A stretch of 18,111 nt of DNA from CAYLNH01 sp964384625. Lineage in GTDB: Bacteria > Verrucomicrobiota > Lentisphaeria > JABSQK01. The translations under genes and the position numbers were made by a program. A model generated the notes under the pieces. It was given only the letters and a program-made list of their open reading frames with translations. It searched no databases and had not been told where the DNA came from. The stretch lies in contig CAYLNH010000139.1 of the NCBI GenBank assembly GCA_964384625.1, forward strand, positions 1 to 18,111. The letters run 5' to 3'. This document shows positions 1-6,899 of the stretch, one piece after another. Position 1 is the stretch's first letter; every line of letters starts with the position of its first letter.

Positions 1-175
1 TACCGGTGACAGATCCGCAAGTACCGCAGGTTCCCAACCTCTTGAGAGTCGGGACGGGATGCCGAGGAAGGCAGCAGGCGAGGGCTTACTCATTCCGAGC
101 TGACGGATTGCACTCCCGGTACTGCCGGGTATTGTTTGCTTCCTTGCTTAACTCTGACGGAGTCAATCGACGAAC
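1..175. other. Intergenic region upstream of the rsmG operon
   Basis: I see no gene here on either strand that looks real. A small inverted repeat lies at 115-129 (CCCGG, 5-nt loop, CCGGG). A poor sigma70-like pair overlaps it: TTGCAC, then TATTGT after a 16-nt spacer. This could be the promoter of the following operon with an operator-like repeat between the boxes, but the match is weak. A GGAG at 159-162 sits 13 nt before the GTG start at 176, which is long for a ribosome binding site. Confidence 0.3.
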
Positions 176-727
176 GTGAGTTTCACGATCACAGGAGGGC
201 TTTTCGGCGCCGGCCTCGTTCTGGCGGCAGGCCTGCTCGGCATCGTCCCGGCCCGCAAGCCGGACCTCTGGCGTACGGTCCCGCGCGACCGCGTTGCCGG
301 CGCGGTGATCGGCGTGCTGTGTCTGGTCTGGTCGGCTCTGCTGGTGCAGCCGCTGCTGCAGGACGCTCTGCCCGGGCTGGCCAGGCTGCTCTGGATCATT
401 GTGATCGTCGTCAGTGTCGGCTCGATCCTCTATCTGGACTATCTCTTCACCCGAGCGATGGGCGGGCTGCTGCTGCTGTCGACCACACATATCATGCGCG
501 AAGCGTTCATCCATCACGCTCCGGCCCGCTGGCTGCTGTCGATCGCCTGCTATGTCCTGGCGATCGCCGGCATGTTCATGATCGGTTCGCCCTGGCGTTT
601 TCGCGATCTGCTCAAGCTCGTTGCCGAAAAACGAAAGCACCGCCACCTCGTGGCCGGCGTGCTGCTGGGCATCGGCCTGCTGGCCATCGTCATCGCTGCC
701 GCCACCCGTGCACCGGCCGCCGCGTGA
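176..727 (+). CDS. Five-helix integral membrane protein, unknown function
   Basis: This 183-residue protein reads from a GTG start. Five hydrophobic segments stand out, at about residues 5-23, 41-60, 70-92, 118-138 and 158-176. They are joined by short charged loops such as PARKPDLWRTVPRDR (25-39) and a basic stretch EKRKHRH (151-157). I recognise no family and see no catalytic motif. The stop codon shares one base with the rsmG start (TGATG), so the two are almost certainly translated from one message. That coupling does not by itself reveal a function, because rsmG has varied neighbours. The GTG start is the most upstream in-frame start with a possible GGAG, but its spacing is long, so the exact start is uncertain. 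The gene itself is well supported by hydrophobicity and by GC-rich third codon positions. Confidence 0.75.
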   Translation: MSFTITGGLFGAGLVLAAGLLGIVPARKPDLWRTVPRDRVAGAVIGVLCLVWSALLVQPLLQDALPGLARLLWIIVIVVSVGSILYLDYLFTRAMGGLLLLSTTHIMREAFIHHAPARWLLSIACYVLAIAGMFMIGSPWRFRDLLKLVAEKRKHRHLVAGVLLGIGLLAIVIAAATRAPAAA

Positions 728-1380
728 TGGGCGACTGGGACCTCCTTACCAGGCTGGGCGTACACCTGCCCGACGATTTCGACGCGCGCATCCAGACGTT
801 GTACAAGCTGGTGCTCGACGCCAATCAGACGCATAACCTGACGACGATCACGGGGCCGCAGGAGTTTATGGTCAAGCATGTGGTCGACAGCCTGCTGGCG
901 GCGGCCGCCTGTCCCGCGCTGCAGTCCCAGGAACTCACGCTTGCCGATATCGGCTGTGGCGGCGGCTTTCCGGCCTTGCCCCTGGCGCTGGCGTTCAGCA
1001 ACCTGCAGCTTACCGCGATCGACTCCACTCGCAAGAAGGTCGAGTGCGTCCAGTCGTTTTTCGCGGCCTTGGGAATCGCCGGGACCGGCGTTCACGGCCG
1101 AGCCCGCGAGTTGGGCCGGCAACCCGAGTACCGCGGCAGGTACCAGGTCCTCACCGCCCGGGCAGTCGCGCGGACTCCGGTGCTGCTGAAAGAATGCAAG
1201 GGCCTCCTGGCGCCGGACGGCCTGATCATCGCGTACAAGACTCCGGATCAACTCGAGACGGAACGCGGCGCCGTCGAACGCGATGCCCCGCGCCACGGGT
1301 TGTCGGCGGAGACCTCAGACATCTATGAACTTCCCGGCGACTGCGGCTCGCGCCAGTTCTGGATCCTGCGAAAAAGCTGA
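727..1380 (+). CDS. rsmG: 16S rRNA (guanine-N7) methyltransferase RsmG
   Basis: RsmG (formerly GidB) uses S-adenosylmethionine to methylate N7 of G527 in the 530 loop of 16S rRNA; in other bacteria its loss gives low-level streptomycin resistance. The 217-residue product is close to the usual 205-240. Hallmarks are visible: the N-terminal NLT motif (37-39), KHVVDSL (50-56), the SAM-binding loop LADIGCGGGFP (72-82), the acidic residue in AIDST (97-101), and TARAVA (143-148). The ATG at 727 is chosen because it overlaps the upstream stop (TGATG) and gives the family length; a longer in-frame reading would run through the upstream gene with low-complexity sequence. RsmG often sits next to mnmG (gidA), but here it lies between a membrane protein and a lipoprotein. 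Confidence 0.95.
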   Translation: MGDWDLLTRLGVHLPDDFDARIQTLYKLVLDANQTHNLTTITGPQEFMVKHVVDSLLAAAACPALQSQELTLADIGCGGGFPALPLALAFSNLQLTAIDSTRKKVECVQSFFAALGIAGTGVHGRARELGRQPEYRGRYQVLTARAVARTPVLLKECKGLLAPDGLIIAYKTPDQLETERGAVERDAPRHGLSAETSDIYELPGDCGSRQFWILRKS

Positions 1381-1392
1381 AAGGAGATATCG

Positions 1393-1827
1393 ATGGCAAA
1401 GTATGGTTCGACACTGCTGATTATTCTTGCTCTCGTCCTGTCCGGGTGTGCCACGCCGGAGGCGAAGCTGAAACGGGCGGACAAGCATGTCCGCAACCTG
1501 ATCAACGAAGACATTTCCTGGAGCAAGTCCATCGGCGGCCTGCAGGCCGAGATCAAAGGACAGCCGGCCGTCAAGTTGATGCAGCTCGGGCGCGCCGCCA
1601 ACGAGCCGCTCTTCGATTCACTGCAGAACCCGGACAAAACCATTGCCGCCCACGTCCTGCTGACCAAGATCAATCTCGACCGTTACCGACTCAGTGAGAG
1701 CAGCTTCAACGGACTGCGGCTGCGCATCGGCAGTGACGGCAAATACGAACCGCGAGCGGCCGACATCGAGAAGGTCATCGACTTCTGGGAAAAGGAGCTG
1801 GGGTATCGCGCCATCACGGTGCAATAG
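1393..1827 (+). CDS. Small lipoprotein, unknown function
   Basis: The 144-residue product starts with a lipoprotein signal: a Lys near the N-terminus, a hydrophobic core (about 8-15), then the lipobox LSGC with Cys19 as the lipidated residue. The residue after Cys is Ala, which by E. coli sorting rules would favour the outer membrane. The mature part is charged and probably helical, with no domain I recognise. A strong AAAGGAG at 1380-1386 precedes the ATG by 6 nt and overlaps the end of rsmG, so this is the third gene of the operon, with a 12-nt gap. The hairpin at 1891-1916 follows about 60 nt downstream and may end this transcript too. Confidence 0.85.
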   Translation: MAKYGSTLLIILALVLSGCATPEAKLKRADKHVRNLINEDISWSKSIGGLQAEIKGQPAVKLMQLGRAANEPLFDSLQNPDKTIAAHVLLTKINLDRYRLSESSFNGLRLRIGSDGKYEPRAADIEKVIDFWEKELGYRAITVQ

Positions 1828-1883
1828 CCCGGCGGCGGCAGCGAGGGCTGAAAACGCAGCAGATCGCTGGTCGGAGAGCAGAC

Positions 1884-1920
1884 AAAAAAACCAACGCCGA
1901 CAGCAGTCGGCGTTGGTTTC
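1884..1920 (-). terminator. Strong hairpin terminator, mainly for rpmB, probably bidirectional
   Basis: A perfect 11-bp stem (CCAACGCCGAC at 1891-1901, loop AGCA, GTCGGCGTTGG at 1906-1916) extends by three A-T pairs. Read on the minus strand it ends in a run of seven T (1890 down to 1884), a classical Rho-independent terminator 21 nt after the rpmB stop. Read on the plus strand only three T follow, so termination of the lipoprotein transcript would be weaker. Confidence 0.9.
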
Positions 1921-1940
1921 TGAAAGGGACTTGAGCGGCG

Positions 1941-2168
1941 TCAGGCCTTCTGGATTTTGTTCGACCGGATGCAGGCCGTGCAGACCTTGACGCGCTTCAC
2001 GCTCTGGCCGTCGCGGATGCGAAGGTTCTGCAGGTTCGGCTTGAAGGTCCGCTTGACGTTCTTGACCAGTTGCAGACCGATGCCGCCCTTTTTCTTCGGC
2101 AAACCGCGGTGCGTAATGCTGCCGCCGACGGTTTTGCCCTTGCCACAAACATAGCATTTTGCTGACAT
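1941..2168 (-). CDS. rpmB: Ribosomal protein bL28, zinc-binding form
   Basis: L28 is a small structural protein of the large ribosomal subunit. The 75-residue sequence has the family pattern: N-terminal CYVCGKG with SITHRG, the central KRTFKPNLQ, and C-terminal VKVCTACIR. Two Cys pairs (C5/C8 and C63/C66) form the zinc-ribbon, so this is the C+ form; many bacteria instead carry a C- paralogue under zinc control, and none is seen here. A purine-rich AAGGATAGG lies just before the ATG. The gene follows tRNA-Lys by 56 nt on the same strand and is closed by the hairpin terminator, suggesting a tRNA-rpmB transcript. I see no Zur-like operator. Confidence 0.96.
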   Translation of the reverse strand: MSAKCYVCGKGKTVGGSITHRGLPKKKGGIGLQLVKNVKRTFKPNLQNLRIRDGQSVKRVKVCTACIRSNKIQKA

Positions 2169-2224
2169 AACTACCTATCCTTCCGGCCACCGCCTCGGAG
2201 TGGCCGCTTGCGATTCACATGTGT

Positions 2225-2300
2225 TGGTGGGATGGCTGGGACTTGAACCCAGGACCCACGGCTTAAAAGGCCGTTGCTCTACCGCCTGAGCTACCATCCC
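2225..2300 (-). tRNA. tRNA-Lys (anticodon UUU)
   Basis: Read on the minus strand, the sequence folds into a complete cloverleaf: acceptor GGGATGG/CCATCCC, D arm GCTC/GAGC, anticodon stem ACGGC/GCCGT with loop CTTTTAA, five-base variable loop, and T arm CTGGG/CCCAG with loop TTCAAGT. Bases 34-36 are TTT, which reads Lys codons AAA and AAG. The discriminator base is A and CCA is encoded (2225-2227). No intron or mismatched stem is seen. Confidence 0.97.
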
Positions 2301-2327
2301 GGCAGGGCTCAGAAAAAACAGAGGGGT

Positions 2328-2356
2328 AATGTAGGCACAGGTTTGAGGTGGCGCAA
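2328..2356 (-). promoter_or_regulatory. Putative sigma70-type promoter for tRNA-Lys and rpmB
   Basis: On the minus strand TTGCGC (2356-2351) and TACATT (2333-2328) are separated by exactly 17 nt, and the tRNA 5' end lies 28 nt past the -10 box. The match is 3 of 6 and 4 of 6 to consensus, so this is plausible rather than certain. The rest of 2301-2386 holds a run of T on the minus strand (2371-2378) just after the peptidase stop, but without a convincing stem. Confidence 0.45.
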
Positions 2357-2386
2357 GTGCATTCCGGACAAAAAAAATGTGCAGCC

Positions 2387-3361
2387 TCACCCCAAACCCA
2401 AGTCGCTGCCGCCGGTCGCCCATTGGGTCAGGATGGTAAGCAAAGCATCGATATCCGCCAGGGCCGCGCGTTCGACCGGCGAATGATTGCCTTCGGTCGC
2501 GATCAACAGCGCCAGAACGGGACACGGCAAACCCAGATGCGGAAAGGCCCGCGAATCCGTACCGCTGTAGTTATAGACTTCCGTCTGCAGCGGGACGCCG
2601 GCCCGCCGGAAGGTCCGGCTCAGCCGTTCACGTTCGGCCGGGCTGAGGATGACCGAGGCGTCGCTCAAGGTCAACACCGGGCCGCCGCCCAGGAGGACCT
2701 CCTGCGCTTCGTCGGCATAGGTCGCGTCCAGACAGATCACCAGATCCGGCCGGGTTGCGGCGGCGAGCACCGGGGCGCCGAAGCCGCCCATTTCCTCGCT
2801 GGTGGTGGCGCCGAGAATCAGCTGCACCGGCAGCGGCTGCCGCAAGGCGCGGCGGTGCGCCAGTTCGCTGAGGACAAAGCAGCCGATGCGGTTGTCCAGG
2901 AACGGCGACAGGACATAGGCGTCGCAGACGACCTGGGGTTGCGCCCGGAAACACAGGCGGTCGCCGGGCTTGGCCCGGGCTCGGGTTTTTACCGTGAACG
3001 CCGCCTCGCGGTCGGCATCTTTGTCTTGGCGCAAGGTCAGCGGCAGTCGGCGCTTTCCGGTCTTCAGGAGGACTTCCGCCTGCCGCCCCGGGAAACGCGG
3101 CGATCCCAGGCGCACACAGGTCAACATGCCGTCCTGCAGCGCCGAGACGCTGTAGCCGGGTGAATCCATGTGCGCGCAGACCAGAACTTTCGGGGCATCG
3201 GCGTTTGCCGTCGGCCAGACCGCGGAGACGGCGTACTTGCCATGGCGTTCCACCGTCCAGCCGGCGGTTTCGAAATCCGCCGTCAGCCAGTCGCGGACTT
3301 CGCCTTCGTCGCCGGGCGTGCTGTGGCATTGCAGGAGTTCGAACAACTTACGCCGGTTCAC
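2387..3361 (-). CDS. M42-family (glutamyl-aminopeptidase/deblocking aminopeptidase type) metallopeptidase
   Basis: M42 enzymes are cytosolic di-metal aminopeptidases that trim peptides; some family members have been reported as endoglucanases, so the substrate is not fixed. In the 324-residue product every expected metal or catalytic residue is visible: H64 and D66 in AHMDSPG, bridging D156 in DNRIGC, catalytic and ligand pair E189-E190 in TTSEEMGG, D212 in CLDATYAD, and the final ligand H293 in EGNHSPVE. Length is slightly under the usual 340-360. I chose the GTG at 3361 because a perfect AAGGAG (3368-3373) precedes it by 6 nt and the protein then begins just before the first conserved motif; longer in-frame reading gives nonsense shared with the upstream gene. 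It overlaps the YihY-like gene by 14 nt, so the two are co-transcribed. There is no signal peptide. Confidence 0.88.
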   Translation of the reverse strand: MNRRKLFELLQCHSTPGDEGEVRDWLTADFETAGWTVERHGKYAVSAVWPTANADAPKVLVCAHMDSPGYSVSALQDGMLTCVRLGSPRFPGRQAEVLLKTGKRRLPLTLRQDKDADREAAFTVKTRARAKPGDRLCFRAQPQVVCDAYVLSPFLDNRIGCFVLSELAHRRALRQPLPVQLILGATTSEEMGGFGAPVLAAATRPDLVICLDATYADEAQEVLLGGGPVLTLSDASVILSPAERERLSRTFRRAGVPLQTEVYNYSGTDSRAFPHLGLPCPVLALLIATEGNHSPVERAALADIDALLTILTQWATGGSDLGLG

Positions 3362-4871
3362 TGCGGACTCCTTCCTCGGCGGGCGGCAGGTCGGCGCGGG
3401 CGGCCAGTTCGTCCAGTGCCTCGCCGTCGGCAACAGCCTGCTCCACGACTGCATCCGCCTCTTTTTCATCGGCGAGCACGAGTATGACCAGGTCATGGTA
3501 ATTCCGCGACCCCAGCTGTTCGAGATAGGTCTGATGCTGCTCGGCGAAGATCGGCACCAAGGCCTTGGGCAGTTCGCCGAGATGCGAGAACTTACCGTCC
3601 AGTTCGCCAGCTACCGCCATCTCGACGTCTTTCAGCGTCAATTCCTCAATGTCCTTAGCCGGCACCCAGCCGCCGTCGGCGACATCGGTGAGAATGCCGT
3701 GGGACTTGAGTGTATGCATCATCTCCTGGATCAACCGAAACGGCACGTGGCGTCCCATCTGGAAGGCCTCGGTGCGCCAGGGGCCGCCGCCGGTGCGGAA
3801 TGCCTTGCAGACCTCGAGTACAATCCGGAACGCCAGGCGCCGCCGGAGCGCATAGGACACCGTGTGGGCTTCCTGTTCGAGGACATAGGTGTCGTAGTTC
3901 TGGTAGGCGAAGCTGATCTCCGCGCCGAACAGGATGATCACCCAGTTGATGTCCAACCAGAACAGCGCAACCGGCAGAGAGGCGAAGGCGCCGTAGATCG
4001 CGTTGTACCTGGTCACCCAGAACTGGAAGTTGATACAGAAACGCTGCCACAGAATCCACATGATCCCCGCCGACATCGCCCCGATCAGCGCCGACCGGAA
4101 CTTCACCTTGGTGTTCGGCATGAAGACATAAAGAAACAGCAAGGCCCCGATGATGCCGAGCACGCCGACACAGCGCATCAACAGGCCGTACAGCAGGTAG
4201 TAGGCATACCAGGCGTGGAAGTTGCTCTGGATCTCGATCGAATTCGGATTGTCCTTCGGCAGCAGATGCGCCATCCACTGCTGCAGCACGTCGGTTACCC
4301 GTTCGCTTGCCAATGTCGTGTTGATCGAGGTCGCCAGCAGGATGAGGAACGGCACGACAAACAGAATGCTCAGGTAATCAGCGAATTTGCGCCGCCACGT
4401 CCGTCCTTCTCTGACGCCCCAGATGCCGTTCAGCGTGATTTCCACCCGTTCCATGACCTTGATCATGGTGAACAGGATGAAGACGCAGCCCAACGACCCC
4501 AACGCCACGAAACTGGTCTGATCCACCAGTTCCAGCATGCGTTCGATAAACAACTGGATGTGTTCCGGGAAGTTGGAGCGGGCATACCTGAGAATCGTGA
4601 ATCGCAGTTGCCCGTCAAAATGCAGACCTTTCGCCGCGGAAAGCACCAGTGCCAGACACGGCACGATCGACATCAACGTGATAAACGTCAACGCCGACGC
4701 CTGCAGGGCGCATTTGTCCTGCACAAAACCGCGCACCACGATATAGCCGACCTTCAGTGCATTCAGCGCGGCCCGCTTGAAGAAGGGCATATCCGACAGA
4801 TCCATCATCCAGAGGTCATGGATAACGAATTGTTTCCAGCGCTGATAGCGATTCTGCAGTTCCGTCACCAT
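3348..4871 (-). CDS. YihY/BrkB-family inner-membrane protein with long C-terminal cytosolic domain
   Basis: The family is widespread but has no firmly established biochemical role; older names (ribonuclease BN, BrkB serum resistance) are misleading. The 507-residue product has about six membrane segments, near 58-78, 119-140, 166-186, 224-251, 258-278 and 303-323. The family signature YGAFASLPVALFWLDINW lies at 293-310. The part after residue 330 is soluble and about 180 residues long, with a helix-turn-helix-like stretch around 375-410 and an acidic tail. That makes the protein much longer than the roughly 290-residue E. coli YihY; the long form with a winged-helix-like tail occurs in several phyla. 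The start ATG at 4871 has only a weak GAAGTG upstream. Its last codons overlap the start of the M42 peptidase. Confidence 0.88.
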   Translation of the reverse strand: MVTELQNRYQRWKQFVIHDLWMMDLSDMPFFKRAALNALKVGYIVVRGFVQDKCALQASALTFITLMSIVPCLALVLSAAKGLHFDGQLRFTILRYARSNFPEHIQLFIERMLELVDQTSFVALGSLGCVFILFTMIKVMERVEITLNGIWGVREGRTWRRKFADYLSILFVVPFLILLATSINTTLASERVTDVLQQWMAHLLPKDNPNSIEIQSNFHAWYAYYLLYGLLMRCVGVLGIIGALLFLYVFMPNTKVKFRSALIGAMSAGIMWILWQRFCINFQFWVTRYNAIYGAFASLPVALFWLDINWVIILFGAEISFAYQNYDTYVLEQEAHTVSYALRRRLAFRIVLEVCKAFRTGGGPWRTEAFQMGRHVPFRLIQEMMHTLKSHGILTDVADGGWVPAKDIEELTLKDVEMAVAGELDGKFSHLGELPKALVPIFAEQHQTYLEQLGSRNYHDLVILVLADEKEADAVVEQAVADGEALDELAARADLPPAEEGVRSEPA

Positions 4872-5150
4872 CGTATCACTTCGGGGTAAGGGCCGGCGCC
4901 GGAATCATCCGGCACTGTGTTCCGCAATTGCCTCGATTGCGCCGTGGCATTTTCGGCGTTCCGCTTCGTCAGTCTCGCCTCCACAAGCAACTTGCCGCGG
5001 TCGTCGTTCATGCCGTGCCGACAACCCGGGCCGCTCCCATCAAAGCGCCGGCTGCTTTCGGCGCGGGCTCTGAGGGGCAGTTCTCCAATTGCACAAATAT
5101 AGCGCAATCCCGGGGGATCCGCCACTCGCGCTGCCGCCCGCGCGGTTCGT
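4872..5150. other. Intergenic region between the sulfatase and the YihY-like gene
   Basis: No convincing gene lies here. A TATATT on the minus strand near 5095-5100 could be a -10 box for the YihY-like gene, but no -35 box is found at a proper distance. Downstream of the sulfatase stop a GC-only stem (CGCGC/GCGCG, 8-nt loop) could form, but it has no T run, so I do not call a terminator. A 48-codon reading frame (4865-5011) ends inside the YihY-like start and is discussed among the rejected items. Confidence 0.4.
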
Positions 5151-6683
5151 TCAGAAGTAGCCGGGCAGCCACTTGCGGTGCGGCGGCGACGGCGTCTGCG
5201 TCCGGCCGTTGACTGTATCGGTCGCGGCGACGACCTCCGCCAGCAACTGCTCCGTCAGGTCGCGCTTGACCGACGCACAACCCGGTTCATTCCACAGGTT
5301 CACCAATTCATCCGGATCGCTCAGGCGGTCATACAATTCGCCGGCATCCTCCCCCAGATACCACGTCATCTTCCAGGCATTCGTCGTAATGGTCCGCACC
5401 CGCATGGGGACAAAGTCGTCGTCGTTTTCCGTCAGCGCCGTGTTGCGCGGCAGACTGCCCTGCCCCGCCAGAGCGGCTTTCATCGACATGCCCTGCATGC
5501 CGGCCGGCTCCTCGACGGCGGCCATCTTCAGCAACGTCGGCGCCAGATCCACGGTTGACGCCATCTGCTCGATCACGCGGCCGGCCCGTATTCCCGGGCC
5601 CGCCATAATCAGCGGCGTCCGGATGACACTGTCGTAGTGGAAGCCCTTGCCGACCAGGCCGTGGTCGCCCAGGTAATCGCCATGATCGGTGACGAAGACC
5701 ACGATCGTATTCTTCTCCAGCCCGCAGTCGCGCAGTTTGTCCAGGACCCGGCCGATGCATTTGTCCATCAGCGTCGTCATCCCGTAGTAGATTGCCTTCG
5801 TTTTCTGCCAGTCCGCCGTCTTGAATTGCGAGTAATCAGCCGCCGGCGTCCCGATAACCCGGTCGCTCTTCTTTCCTTCAACGAACTCCGAATAGCGGCC
5901 GTGATAGGTCTTCACCTGCAGGTCCGTCGGGTCGATGGTTTCCGTCACCGGCGGCAATGGTTCCGGCATGTCGTCGGCATTGTAGAGCGTGTCATAGGGT
6001 GCCGGCACGGTAAACGGATGATGCGGATCCGGAAATGAGACGTGCAGGAAGAACGGTTTCAGATCGTGGGCCGCCTGATCCAGAAACTCCGCCGCTCGAT
6101 CGGCGATGTACTCACTGGAGTGCACCTCCGGCGGGAACGGCCACTCGTGTGTTTCCGGGCCGCCGTCGGCGTTTACCCCGGGCGAACACTTCTTCCGTTT
6201 CTCCAGGCGTTCGCCGCGATCCGGCACGCGTTCCAGGAGCCACGGCGTATAGAGATTCCCAAAGCACCGGGCGCCGTGGCCGTTGACCAGGTCAATCTCG
6301 TGAAAGCCGAAGTAGTCACAGCTGCCGTCTGCACGCCGCGTCTGCTCGACCTCGTCGACTTCCGCGCCCTGTGAACGCAGGTGAATCTTGCCGATGGACA
6401 CCGTGCGGTAGCCGGCGGCCCCCAGGACATGCGGCAGGAACCGCGGGTCGTCCGGCGTCTGGCAGCCGACCATACGACTGCGCATGGCGGCGGGATAGCA
6501 GCCGCTCAGCACCGAGGCCCGACTCGGTGTGCAGGTCGGCTGCGTCACCATACACTGGTTGAACCGCGTGCCGCGTTCAGCCAAGGCATCGAGATTCGGC
6601 GTGTGACAAATGGTATTGCCGTAACACCCGAGGGCGTCGGCACGGAGTTCATCGGCGAAGATCAGAAGGATGTTCGGCTGCAT
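5151..6683 (-). CDS. Type I (formylglycine) sulfatase, cytosolic
   Basis: This enzyme should hydrolyse a sulfate ester using a Cys-derived formylglycine. The 510-residue product has the S1 sulfatase signature CTPSRASVLSG starting at Cys51, the residue to be converted. Other active-site features are D11-E12 in FADELR (metal), R55, K99 and H101 in SIGKIH, H221/H222, D333-H334 in VTDHGDYLGDHG, and K346 in GKGFH. The second metal residue is Glu where most sulfatases have Asp-Asp. The N-terminus MQPNILLIFAD begins directly with the core beta strand, so there is no signal peptide and the enzyme acts in the cytosol. A purine-rich AAAAGAGAG precedes the ATG. It is the last gene of the sulfatase/flavoenzyme block, 216 nt behind the nearest flavoenzyme, so it may have its own promoter. 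The substrate cannot be read from sequence; a phosphonate or phosphodiester hydrolase activity is possible for relatives. Confidence 0.9.
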   Translation of the reverse strand: MQPNILLIFADELRADALGCYGNTICHTPNLDALAERGTRFNQCMVTQPTCTPSRASVLSGCYPAAMRSRMVGCQTPDDPRFLPHVLGAAGYRTVSIGKIHLRSQGAEVDEVEQTRRADGSCDYFGFHEIDLVNGHGARCFGNLYTPWLLERVPDRGERLEKRKKCSPGVNADGGPETHEWPFPPEVHSSEYIADRAAEFLDQAAHDLKPFFLHVSFPDPHHPFTVPAPYDTLYNADDMPEPLPPVTETIDPTDLQVKTYHGRYSEFVEGKKSDRVIGTPAADYSQFKTADWQKTKAIYYGMTTLMDKCIGRVLDKLRDCGLEKNTIVVFVTDHGDYLGDHGLVGKGFHYDSVIRTPLIMAGPGIRAGRVIEQMASTVDLAPTLLKMAAVEEPAGMQGMSMKAALAGQGSLPRNTALTENDDDFVPMRVRTITTNAWKMTWYLGEDAGELYDRLSDPDELVNLWNEPGCASVKRDLTEQLLAEVVAATDTVNGRTQTPSPPHRKWLPGYF

Positions 6684-6899
6684 GGGCTGCTCTCTTTTCG
6701 TCAGTCTCGGTCATCATCGTCAAGGAGATGCTCGACTCCTGAAGTCTACTGACACCCGCAAAACGGGGAGTCAAGTTGAAATGGGCGGAGGACTCCTGGA
6801 AGGCCCAACAACCATCCGGCAGCAATAGGGAAGCCCGGCAGCTGCAGCTCCGGGCGGCTGGAGCGCCGGCATCCTGCCGACGCCGAGAATCAGGGATCC
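6684..6899. other. Intergenic region with inverted repeats between flavoenzyme and sulfatase genes
   Basis: No gene is seen. Just past the flavoenzyme stop (minus strand) lie two small hairpins: CGGCA-TCC-TGCCG at 6867-6879, and an imperfect one at 6834-6854 whose outer arms are CCCGG/CCGGG around the palindrome AGCTGCAGCT. Neither is followed by a T run. Nearer the sulfatase a third short repeat (CCCG, CAAAA, CGGG, near 6752-6764) overlaps a TTGACT on the minus strand; the matching -10 is poor (CAGTAG). A sulfatase promoter is possible but not shown. Confidence 0.4.

Noticed and set aside
550..1296. 248-codon open frame on the minus strand
   Set aside because: Antisense to rsmG and the membrane protein gene; composition is that of a shadow.
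2371..2389. T run on the minus strand after the M42 peptidase stop
   Set aside because: The only stem before it is three base pairs, too weak to call a Rho-independent terminator.
3168..4889. 573-codon open frame on the plus strand
   Set aside because: It is antisense to the YihY-like gene and the peptidase start. Its translation is rich in His, Arg, Gln and Asp with no motif, whereas the minus strand shows clear membrane helices and family signatures.
4865..5011. 48-codon frame ending within the start of the YihY-like gene
   Set aside because: The position suggests a coupled leader peptide, and the translation (MNDDRGKLLVEARLTKR...) is not absurd, but there is no ribosome binding site, third-position GC is mediocre, and no family is recognised. 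Conservation in relatives would revive it.
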